Positions 47,803 through 56,209 of a stretch of 64,000 bases of DNA are shown piece after piece (within the stretch, counting starts at the first letter, position 1; every line of letters starts with the position of its first letter). The notes beneath the pieces are model-generated. The model searched no databases and was not told the origin of the DNA. It saw nothing but the letters and a program-made list of their open reading frames with translations. This DNA is from Alphaproteobacteria bacterium (lineage in GTDB: Bacteria > Myxococcota_A > UBA796 > GCA-2862545). The DNA is taken from contig JACKER010000007.1 in NCBI GenBank assembly GCA_020632925.1, positions 496,001-560,000 on the forward strand, given 5' to 3'. A program made the position numbers and the translations under genes.

Positions 47803-48441
47803 TCAGCCGGCCGACAGCGCGACCGCCGGGATGGACCAGGCGAACAGCAGCTGCGCCCCGTAGTACAGCGGCAGTCCGACCAGGCGGTTGTCCCAGCCCG
47901 GCGACACGAAGCGGTCCCGAGCGACGCACAGGTCCGACAGCAGGAAGACGACGGCCGCGACGGGCACCCAGGGGCTCCTGCCGACCAGGCCGAAGCTGGT
48001 CGCGGTCATCGCGCCGATCACGACGACGTAGGCCAGCACGGGACCTCGCATCGAGCCGGCGCGCGGGGCGAGCCAACGCCAGACGAAGGCACACACCAGG
48101 GCCACGGGGACCGCGGCCACGCCGGCGACGCGGGGGTCGGGCCCCAGGGTCAGGAAGGTCGCCACGAACGCGACGTGCGCGAGCAGGAAGGCCCCCAGCC
48201 CACCCAGGAAGGCAGGCTTCGCCCGCGAGAGCAACAGCAGGTCGCCCACGACGGACAGACCGAGCGCGACGAGCAGCGCCAGCCCCGATGCGCCCGCACC
48301 CGGCGCCCCCGCCTGGACCGCGGCGAGCACGAAAGCGAGCGAGGCGACCGTCTTGTTCACCGCGCGCACCCAGGTGATCCCGGTTCGCTCGGCCCAGACG
48401 AGGATCGCCGTCGCGAGGAGACACAGTGGAACGGCCGACAT
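47803..48441 (-). CDS. YhhN (lysoplasmalogenase)-like membrane protein
   Basis: 212 residues with about eight predicted membrane helices. GLSVVGDLLLLSR and the final NRLVGLPLYYGAQLLFAWS are YhhN-family landmarks. Characterised relatives cleave the vinyl ether of lysoplasmalogen. Myxobacteria are known to make plasmalogens, which makes this fitting if the lineage call is right. It shares a 68-base divergent region with the WD40-like gene and precedes the metallophosphoesterase on the minus strand. Confidence 0.8.
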   Translation of the reverse strand: MSAVPLCLLATAILVWAERTGITWVRAVNKTVASLAFVLAAVQAGAPGAGASGLALLVALGLSVVGDLLLLSRAKPAFLGGLGAFLLAHVAFVATFLTLGPDPRVAGVAAVPVALVCAFVWRWLAPRAGSMRGPVLAYVVVIGAMTATSFGLVGRSPWVPVAAVVFLLSDLCVARDRFVSPGWDNRLVGLPLYYGAQLLFAWSIPAVALSAG

Positions 48442-48496
48442 CGACGCAGTGTACGCCGTCGATCCGCCCGACGTGGAATCGCGCGGCGCGGGGAGC

Positions 48497-48502
48497 TACC
48501 CT
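48497..48502 (+). promoter_or_regulatory. candidate -10 box (TACCCT), leaderless spacing
   Basis: TACCCT ends seven bases before the ATG at 48510, with no Shine-Dalgarno sequence between. The match to a consensus -10 is modest (T, A and final T). Confidence 0.35.
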
Positions 48503-48509
48503 GCCCACC

Positions 48510-50333
48510 ATGGCGCTCCGTTGGCCCGCTCCGCTGTTGTTCCTCGTCCTCGTCGCCGCCAAGCCCGTGCTGAGCGGGGTCCCCGACGTGGTGTCCTGGT
48601 CCGCCGACTCGGAGCATGTCGTGCTCGGTGGGCGCCGCTCGGGCACCCTGGTCCTGGATCGGGCCGGGAAGGGGGGGCTGCTCTCCGAGAAGCTGCTGTC
48701 CAACGCGATGCCCTCGCCGGACGGTCGGTGGGTCGTCGCCGCCCGCGAGGACGACTTCGTCGCGATCGACGTGGAGGCGGGCACGGCGGAGCCCGTCCCG
48801 GTCCCGGGTGGTCGCGGTCGTCCGGTGCTGTACCTCCGGACCGCGAACGGCGACGTGATGGTGGTCAAGAACACGGCCCACCACGAGATCCACCGGTTCG
48901 GTGCCCCGGTCGGGGAGCCCGCCTCGGAGTCGCTCCGGAACTACGTGCGGCTGTGGGCGGACCCCACGGACCCGCTGCTGTACATCGACACCGGGTTCGG
49001 GCTGGAGGTCCGCCACCAGTGGACGGGGCAGCTGCTCCGCTCGCTCGACGCCCAGCGCAAGGAGCAGGAGATCCTCGACACCGTGCGCACCGAGGACGGA
49101 GCGCTCGTCGTGGCGCTGCGCGACGAGGACGGGTTCCGGATCTGGACGCCGCCCGATCCGCCGGGCCCCACCTGGGACGTCGACCCGGCCGCGCCGATCG
49201 CCCTGGCAGGCGACGGCTCGTTCGTCGCCGTCGGTGTCGCGGACGGGGTGGACCTGCGGGCCTCGGCGTCGCAGCAGGTCGTCGAGCACCTCAAGACCAA
49301 GGGACCGGTCGCGCGGGTGGCGGTGAGCCCGGACTCGCACGCGGTGGTGGCGGTCACGGACATCGGCCTGACCAGGGTGTTCCAGGTGGAGCCGACGGGC
49401 CTGCCGCCGGTGGTGGACCGCGCGCCGGATCCGACGGACACGGGCCGGATCGCGTCGGACGTGGTGCGTCGTCCGTTGGCCGATCTCCACCCGTTCGACC
49501 AGACCGTCGCCATGCCCGGCGCGACGGCCTTCCTCGGGTGGGCGCCGTCGGGCCGGCTGGTGGGTTGGGTCGGCCAGCAGTGGGTGGAGCTCGATCCGGC
49601 GACCGGCAAGACGAGCGACCCGCGGGTCCCCAAGCTCGTCCCCGGCAGCCCGTACGCCTGGGCGGACGACGGCACGGTCGTGGCGGGTGTGACGGAAACG
49701 GGCGTGGCGCTCGTGGACACCCGGAAGTGGAAGATCCTGAAGGAGCTGCCGACGGGCGGACGCCACCAGCAGATCCAGTGGCACGGCAAGCTCCTCGTGG
49801 TGGACGCGGGAAGCGGGCGCGCGTCGGCCTGGAACCCGTTGGAGCCCCTGGATGGAGCGCCGCAAGGGGGCGCGTTCAGCACCAGCCCCGATCCGGTGTC
49901 CAAGTTCGTCCAGAGCCCGAACGGCGAGCTGCTCGCCGTGCGCGGGAAGGTGCCCCAGGTCATCCAGGCGGCGACGGGTCGCCCCGTGAAGGCGCTCTCC
50001 GCGCAGGCGGGCGGCGTCGCGGCGATCGCCTGGTCGCCGGACGGCAAGCGCCTGGCGACCGTCGGCAACGACGGCACGCTGCTGATCTGGGACACGCTGA
50101 CGTGGCAGCCGAAGGTGTTGGTCGAGGGTGCCCACGGGCTGCAGGTCGCGTTCTCGCCGGACGGCAACCGCCTGGCGAGCGCGTCGTACGACGGCGCCGT
50201 GATCGTGGACGCCGAGACGGGCACGATCGTGGAGCGGCTCCCCTTCGACGGCCTGCTGGCCTCGCTCGACTGGGCCGCCCCGGGCCTGGCCATCGCCGAC
50301 AACGCCGGCAACGTCTACGTCCGGCACTTCTAG
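48510..50333 (+). CDS. exported WD40/quinoprotein-like propeller protein
   Basis: 607 residues. Signal peptide (MALRWPAPLLFLVLVAAKP) and a body of WD40-like blades, clearest at the C-terminal end: IAWSPDGKRLATVGNDGTLLIWD and VAFSPDGNRLASASYDGAVIV. N-terminal half blades are more degenerate. Probably a periplasmic or surface scaffold; no enzymatic residues seen. An in-frame upstream codon run exists but lacks a signal peptide. Ends 88 bases before the suf regulator gene, with no hairpin noted. Confidence 0.8.
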   Translation: MALRWPAPLLFLVLVAAKPVLSGVPDVVSWSADSEHVVLGGRRSGTLVLDRAGKGGLLSEKLLSNAMPSPDGRWVVAAREDDFVAIDVEAGTAEPVPVPGGRGRPVLYLRTANGDVMVVKNTAHHEIHRFGAPVGEPASESLRNYVRLWADPTDPLLYIDTGFGLEVRHQWTGQLLRSLDAQRKEQEILDTVRTEDGALVVALRDEDGFRIWTPPDPPGPTWDVDPAAPIALAGDGSFVAVGVADGVDLRASASQQVVEHLKTKGPVARVAVSPDSHAVVAVTDIGLTRVFQVEPTGLPPVVDRAPDPTDTGRIASDVVRRPLADLHPFDQTVAMPGATAFLGWAPSGRLVGWVGQQWVELDPATGKTSDPRVPKLVPGSPYAWADDGTVVAGVTETGVALVDTRKWKILKELPTGGRHQQIQWHGKLLVVDAGSGRASAWNPLEPLDGAPQGGAFSTSPDPVSKFVQSPNGELLAVRGKVPQVIQAATGRPVKALSAQAGGVAAIAWSPDGKRLATVGNDGTLLIWDTLTWQPKVLVEGAHGLQVAFSPDGNRLASASYDGAVIVDAETGTIVERLPFDGLLASLDWAAPGLAIADNAGNVYVRHF

Positions 50334-50366
50334 GCACCTTCGCTTCGCCTCCGCGGGCACGGAATC

Positions 50367-50382
50367 TGGACTCGACAGTCCA
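50367..50382. promoter_or_regulatory. Rrf2/IscR-type operator upstream of suf
   Basis: TGGACT-CGAC-AGTCCA is a perfect inverted repeat with 6-bp arms, 40 bases before the Rrf2 gene. It contains GACT...AGTC half-sites like IscR type 1 sites, but with a 4-base rather than 5-base gap. Autoregulation of the suf operon by its first gene is the expected arrangement. A promoter presumably overlaps. Confidence 0.65.
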
Positions 50383-50421
50383 CGATGTTACGGGCCCGGG
50401 TGGTCTGGTCCGGAGGGCCCC

Positions 50422-50889
50422 GTGAAGCTGACGGCGCAGGAGGAGTACGGCATCCGCTGCCTGATCCAGGTGGCGCGACGTGCCCCGCACGACGCCGAGA
50501 CGCCCCTGTCCATCCGTGAGGTGGCGGAGGCCGAGGGCCTGTCGCAGGACTACGCGGCCAAGCTGCTGCGCGTCCTGCGTCAGGCGGAGCTGCTCACCAG
50601 CGAGCGAGGTGCGACCGGTGGATATCGGCTGGCGCGCCCCGCGGGCGAGATCCCGCTCTCCCAGGTCATGCAGGCCCTGGATACACCGATGTACGGATCG
50701 GACTTCTGCGCCGGTCACTCCGGTCACCTCGGCGCCTGCTCGCACCAGTCGTCGTGCTCCCTGCGGCCGGTGTGGCGGGCGGTCGAAGGTGCGGTGGCGG
50801 AGGTGCTCGGGCGGTTGAGCCTGGCCGAGCTCGTCCAGCAGGAGCCGGTGGTGGCGTCGGCCCTGGAGAGCAAGAGGAGGGCGGGTTGA
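50422..50889 (+). CDS. Rrf2-family Fe-S transcriptional regulator of the suf operon
   Basis: 155 residues. Winged helix with MKLTAQEEYGIRCLIQVA, SIREVAEAEGLSQDYAAKLLRVL and GATGGYRLAR. Three Cys follow (FCAGHSGHLGACSHQSSC), with 9- and 5-residue gaps, and are the likely cluster ligands, as in IscR (Cys92/98/104, spacing differs). Expected to sense Fe-S status and repress suf. GTG start with GGAGG six bases or so upstream. Its stop overlaps the sufB TTG start, so the regulator is the first gene of the suf operon. Confidence 0.92.
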   Translation: MKLTAQEEYGIRCLIQVARRAPHDAETPLSIREVAEAEGLSQDYAAKLLRVLRQAELLTSERGATGGYRLARPAGEIPLSQVMQALDTPMYGSDFCAGHSGHLGACSHQSSCSLRPVWRAVEGAVAEVLGRLSLAELVQQEPVVASALESKRRAG

Positions 50890-52322
50890 GCGGCAAGGCC
50901 GAGGAGCTGGTCGAGGAACGCAGCGACTATCGCTACGGCTTCTCGTGGCCGCTCGACACCGACAAGCTGCCGCCGGGGCTCGACGAGTCCGTGGTGCGCT
51001 TCATCAGCGCCCGAAAGCAGGAGCCCGAGTGGCTCCTCGAGTGGCGGCTGAACGCGCTGCGCGCCTGGCAGAAGATGGAGGAGCCGCGCTGGCCCGAGTT
51101 CCAGTACGGACCCATCGACTACCAGGGCGTGAGCTACTGGGCCGCGCCGAAGCAGAAGAAGCAGTCGATGGACGAGGTCGACCCCGAGATCCTGGAGATG
51201 TTCGACAAGCTCGGCATCCCGCTTCAGGAGCGGGCGGCGCTCGCGGGCGTCGCGGTGGACGCGGTCGTCGACTCGGTCTCCGTGGTCACGACCTTCAAGG
51301 CCAAGCTCGCCGAGGTCGGCATCCTGTTCATGAGCTTCGGTGAGGCGGTCCAGCACCACCCCGAGCTCGTCCGGAAGTACCTCGGCTCCGTCGTCCCCGT
51401 CACCGACAACTACTTCGCGGCGCTGAATGCCGCGGTGTTCTCCGACGGCAGCTTCGTGTGGATCCCGGCGGGCGTGAAGTGCCCGATGGAGCTCTCCACG
51501 TACTTCCGGATCAACGAGGCCAACACGGGGCAGTTCGAGCGCACGCTCATCATCGCGGAGGCGGGCGCGTCCGTGAGCTACCTCGAGGGCTGCACGGCCC
51601 CGATGCGCAAGGAGAACCAGCTCCACGCCGCGGTCGTCGAGCTCGTCGCGATGGACGACGCGTCGATCAAGTACAGCACGGTCCAGAACTGGTACCCGGG
51701 CGACAAGGAGGGCCGCGGCGGGGTGTACAACTTCGTCACCAAGCGCGGTCGCTGCCAGGGCGCGCGCTCGCGCATCTCCTGGACCCAGGTGGAGACGGGC
51801 TCGGCCATCACCTGGAAGTACCCGTCCTGCATCCTGCAGGGGGACGACAGCGTCGGCGAGTTCTACTCCGTGGCGCTGACGAACCACCGGCAGCTCGCGG
51901 ACACCGGCACGAAGATGGTCCACCTCGGCCGGAACACGCGCAGCACCATCGTGAGCAAGGGCATCAGCGCCGGGCACGGCCAGCAGACGTACCGAGGGCT
52001 CGTCCAGGTGAACCCGAAGGCGACGGGCGCCCGGAACCACACCCGCTGCGACAGCCTGCTCATCGGCGGGCAGTGCGGCGCGCACACGCTGCCCTACGTC
52101 GATGTGAGGACGGGGCACGCCACGGTCGAGCACGAGGCGAGCACCTCGCGCATCGGCGAGGACCAGCTGTTCTACCTCCGGCAGCGCGGGCTGTCCGAGG
52201 AGGACGCGGTCAGCATGATCGTCAACGGCTTCTGTCGGGAGGTGTTCAAGGAGCTCCCGATGGAGTTCGCCGTCGAAGCCAGGAAGCTGCTCGAGGTCAG
52301 CCTCGAGGGAGCGGTGGGGTAG
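50886..52322 (+). CDS. sufB: Fe-S cluster assembly scaffold protein SufB
   Basis: 478 residues, standard length. Part of the SufBC2D scaffold where clusters are built. QNWYPGDKEGRGG, CPMELSTYFRIN, TRSTIVSKGISAGHGQQTYRG and ARNHTRCDSLLIGGQCGAHTLPY (with the conserved cluster/persulfide Cys) are family blocks. The TTG start overlaps the regulator stop (TTGA) and has GGAGG before it. No ATG is suitably placed. Confidence 0.96.
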   Translation: MSGKAEELVEERSDYRYGFSWPLDTDKLPPGLDESVVRFISARKQEPEWLLEWRLNALRAWQKMEEPRWPEFQYGPIDYQGVSYWAAPKQKKQSMDEVDPEILEMFDKLGIPLQERAALAGVAVDAVVDSVSVVTTFKAKLAEVGILFMSFGEAVQHHPELVRKYLGSVVPVTDNYFAALNAAVFSDGSFVWIPAGVKCPMELSTYFRINEANTGQFERTLIIAEAGASVSYLEGCTAPMRKENQLHAAVVELVAMDDASIKYSTVQNWYPGDKEGRGGVYNFVTKRGRCQGARSRISWTQVETGSAITWKYPSCILQGDDSVGEFYSVALTNHRQLADTGTKMVHLGRNTRSTIVSKGISAGHGQQTYRGLVQVNPKATGARNHTRCDSLLIGGQCGAHTLPYVDVRTGHATVEHEASTSRIGEDQLFYLRQRGLSEEDAVSMIVNGFCREVFKELPMEFAVEARKLLEVSLEGAVG

Positions 52323-52326
52323 CACA

Positions 52327-53078
<752 letters not shown>

Positions 53079-53082
<4 letters not shown>

Positions 53083-54098
53083 CCGGCGAGGAGCTGCTCG
53101 GGCTGGCCCGCGACCGGACGGGGGGAGCGACGCTCGCCGACCTGCCCGCGGCGAGGGACGAGGCCCACAAGTACACCCCCTTCGCCCGGCTCCTGGGCGA
53201 GGTGCCCGCGGTGGCGGCGACGCTGCGCACCACGGGCGAGGGGCTGGAATCCACCGAGCTCCCCGTCCGGGACGCCTGGTCCGCGCTGGCCCACGGCGCC
53301 ACCGTGCGGACTCCGGCGAGCGGACGCGTGGACGTGGTCCACGAGCTCGTCGGGGATGGGGTCGCGGGCGGTGGGCTGGTCGTGGATGCGGACGGTGACC
53401 TGCTGCTGGTGGAGCGGTTCACGGGGAACGCGGGGCTGGCGCTTCCGTGCACGACCATCCGTGTGCCTGCGGGGGTCACGGTGGAGCACGTGCGCGTGGT
53501 CGACGCCGACGGGCGGCACGCCGGCCGGGTGACGGTCGAGGTCGAGGGCGGGGGGCGGTACCGCCTGGTGAGCGTGCTCGCCGGGGGTGCGGTCGACCGC
53601 GTGGAGATCGACGTCCGCCTGTCGGACGCGGGCGCAGAGGCCGACCTGCACGGCCTCGTCGTGCTCGGTGGGTCGCAGCACGCGGACCATCACGTGACCG
53701 TGCGCCACGACGCGCCCTCGTGCACCAGCCGCCAGGAGTTCCGCGCGCTCGTGTCCGACCGGGCGCGCAGCGTGTTCACCGGGCGGGTGGTGGTTCGCCG
53801 GGGCGCGGACGGCACCGACGCCGGGCAGCTCCATCGGGCGCTGCTGCTCTCGGACACGGCGGTGGCGAACGCCCGGCCGCAGCTCGAGATCCACACGGAC
53901 GACGTGAAGGCGTCGCACGGCACCGCGGTGGGCACCCTGGACGACGAGGCGCTGTTCTATCTCCGGCAGCGCGGGCTCGACGCCGACCAGGCCCGAGCGC
54001 TGCTCGTGGGCGCCTTCGCCGCGGAGGTCGTGGACGCGGCCCCCGAGGCGGCGCGCGAGGAGCTCCGGGCGGACCTCCAGAGATGGACGAACCGGTGA
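53079..54098 (+). CDS. sufD: Fe-S cluster assembly protein SufD
   Basis: 339 residues, somewhat short compared with E. coli SufD (423), mainly from the N terminus. The C-terminal region NARPQLEIHTDDVKASHGTAVG, with the conserved His of the SufB-SufD interface, and ALFYLRQRGLDADQARALL are clear. GTG start overlapping the sufC stop. It forms the SufBC2D complex with the adjacent products. Confidence 0.93.
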
Positions 54099-55309
54099 GC
54101 TACGACGTCGACGCGGTGCGGGCGCGCTTCCCCGCGCTCTCCCACCCGACCTCCTCGGGCCGGCCGCTGGTCTACCTCGACAGCGCAGCCAGCGCGCAGA
54201 AGCCGGACGTGGTGATCGAGGCGATCGACACGTACCTGCGCAGCCAGCACGCGAACGTCCACCGCGGGCTGTACGAGCTGTCGGCGCAGGCGACGCACCT
54301 GTACGAGCAGGCCCGCAACCGGGTCGCCGACTTCCTCGGGGCCTCGACGCCCGACGAGATCGTGTTCACCCGCGGCACCACCGAGGCCATCAACCTCGTG
54401 GCCGCCACCTTTCCGCTCGGCCCGGGCGACGAGGTGGTGGTGAGCGAGCTCGAGCACCACAGCAACCTGGTGCCCTGGCAGCTCGCGTGCGCGCGGACCG
54501 GCGCGAAGCTCGTGGTGGCGCCCATCACCGACGAGGGCTCGCTCGACTGGCTGGCCTTCCGCGAGCGGCTGTCCTCCCGCACGAAGCTCGTGGCGATGGC
54601 CCACGTGAGCAACGCGCTCGGGACGGTGCTCCCCGTCGCCGACATCGCGTCCGAGGCCCACCGCGTGGGCGCGAAGGTGCTGTTCGACGGGGCCCAGGGC
54701 GTGGTGCACGGGACGGTCGACGTGAAGGCCATCGGCGCCGACTTCTATGCCTTCAGCGGCCACAAGGTCTATGGACCCACCGGGATCGGCGCGCTCTGGG
54801 GGCGGTACGACCTGCTGGCGGCGCTGCCGCCGTACCAGGGTGGCGGCGAGATGATCCGCGAGGTCACCCTCGAGGGCTCGACCTGGGCGGATCCACCCGC
54901 GCGGTTCGAGGCGGGCACGCCGGCCATCGCGGAGGCGATCGGGCTCGGGGTGGCGGTCCAGTGGTTCACCGGGCTCGGACGTGACGCGGCGGCGGCCTGG
55001 GAGGCGGAGCTCCTGGCCTATGGGACCGAGCAGCTCGCGTCGGTCGACGGGCTGCGCATGATCGGCACCTCCCCCCGCAAGGCCGGGGTCATGGGCTTCG
55101 TGATCGACGGCGTCCACGGTCAGGATCTGGCCACGCTGCTCGACGAGCAGGGCATCGCGGTCCGCGTCGGCCATCACTGCGCCCAACCCGCCATGCGCCG
55201 GATGGGCGTGACGGGCACCGTGCGCGCGTCGATCGGCTGCTACTCCACGATCGCGGACCTGGACGCGTTGCGGGACGGGCTGCGGCGCGCGGTGCGAATT
55301 CTCCGCTGA
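54083..55309 (+). CDS. sufS: cysteine desulfurase SufS
   Basis: 408 residues. It takes sulfur from cysteine for cluster assembly. PLP Lys in FSGHKVYGPTG, active Cys in RVGHHCAQPAMRRMG, plus YLDSAASAQKP and EHHSNLVPWQ. The ATG at 54083 lies within the end of sufD; the in-frame GTG at 54095 overlaps the sufD stop as GTGA and is an alternative start. No sufE or sufU follows, so the sulfur-relay partner is elsewhere or absent. Confidence 0.95.
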   Translation: MDEPVSYDVDAVRARFPALSHPTSSGRPLVYLDSAASAQKPDVVIEAIDTYLRSQHANVHRGLYELSAQATHLYEQARNRVADFLGASTPDEIVFTRGTTEAINLVAATFPLGPGDEVVVSELEHHSNLVPWQLACARTGAKLVVAPITDEGSLDWLAFRERLSSRTKLVAMAHVSNALGTVLPVADIASEAHRVGAKVLFDGAQGVVHGTVDVKAIGADFYAFSGHKVYGPTGIGALWGRYDLLAALPPYQGGGEMIREVTLEGSTWADPPARFEAGTPAIAEAIGLGVAVQWFTGLGRDAAAAWEAELLAYGTEQLASVDGLRMIGTSPRKAGVMGFVIDGVHGQDLATLLDEQGIAVRVGHHCAQPAMRRMGVTGTVRASIGCYSTIADLDALRDGLRRAVRILR

Positions 55310-55355
55310 CGGCGGCTCGCGGACGCGCTGGAAACGGGGCCGCACTCTCAAGGTC

Positions 55356-55517
55356 GTGGAGGAGCTGTTCCCGGACGAGCTCGGGCTGGATCGGACCGCC
55401 CTCGAGGGCCGCATCGATCGGCTGGCAGAGCTCGCGTGGCAGTTCGGTCATCCGCTGGACGCGATCCAGCGCAACGTCGAGCGGTTCTACGCGATGGTGG
55501 GAGCGCTCGAGGGCTGA
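55356..55517 (+). CDS. small ORF, 53 residues, after sufS
   Basis: Read directly from the sequence: GTG at 55356 to TGA at 55517. The translation (MEELFPDELGLDRTALEGR, ending RNVERFYAMVGALEG) is charged, helical and free of rare patterns, and looks like a real small protein. The Shine-Dalgarno is weak (AAGG immediately upstream). No family recognised. It lies 46 bases after sufS and its end overlaps the convergent MscS-like gene by 31 bases. Confidence 0.45.
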   Translation: MEELFPDELGLDRTALEGRIDRLAELAWQFGHPLDAIQRNVERFYAMVGALEG

Positions 55518-56209
55518 CTGGCGCGGCGGACCGTCTCTTCCACCATCGGGCCCCGATCGGCCTCGATGAGGAAGACGGTCACCCGCAGCCCATCCGCGGC
55601 TGCTTCGACCACGGGTGCGCGCCCCGCGCTGCACCAGTGGCACAGCAACGCCGTGCGGCGGATCCGCTCGGGGTCGGGCAGGGTCCCATCCGGTGAGCGT
55701 GGCAGCACGAACACGTGGCGAGCGGCGCCATCGGTGCGCGGCGTCCGCGTCACGGCGTCGCGGGACAGCCGGCTGTACGGCACGAGCACCTCGTCGCCCG
55801 ATGGGGTCTGGAGCGCCAGCACGCGCGCACCGAGCCAGCGGACCCGCCCCGTCACGCCGTCGATCCGCACCTGGTCCCCCCGGGCCAGCGTCCCACCGGC
55901 GCGGAGCACCGCGCCCGTCAGTCCGTCGTGCAGCACGTGGCGCGCGAGCCACAGCCCCCCGAAGAGGACGCCCAGCACACCGGCGGCCGCGAACGGCGCT
56001 TCCTCGGTGAACAGCTGCTGGACGACCCACGCGAGGTAGAGCACCCCGAGCAGGACGCCCATCAACGGCGCTCCCTGGCGCAGGGCCTGCCGACGGCCCG
56101 ACGACATCGGCGCGGTGTCGATCGCCCAGCGAAGCAGGCTCAGCGCCCCCGCCAACGCCAGGCCGACCAGGACGACGCGGAGCATCCCGAACGGTCCGAC
56201 CCCGATCAT
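55487..56209 (-). CDS. small MscS-domain-like membrane protein
   Basis: About 240 residues. Three hydrophobic helices (~5-25, 45-62, 70-90), then the MscS beta domain: RAGGTLARGDQVRIDGVTGRV and LVPYSRLSRD. The pore-lining Gly/Ala-rich helix is weak, so channel function is uncertain; it could be a regulator. ATG at 56209 overlaps the upstream stop (ATGA) and is preferred; ATG at 56218 is in frame as well. Co-translated with the large transporter-ATPase gene. Confidence 0.75.
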   Translation of the reverse strand: MIGVGPFGMLRVVLVGLALAGALSLLRWAIDTAPMSSGRRQALRQGAPLMGVLLGVLYLAWVVQQLFTEEAPFAAAGVLGVLFGGLWLARHVLHDGLTGAVLRAGGTLARGDQVRIDGVTGRVRWLGARVLALQTPSGDEVLVPYSRLSRDAVTRTPRTDGAARHVFVLPRSPDGTLPDPERIRRTALLCHWCSAGRAPVVEAAADGLRVTVFLIEADRGPMVEETVRRASQPSSAPTIA

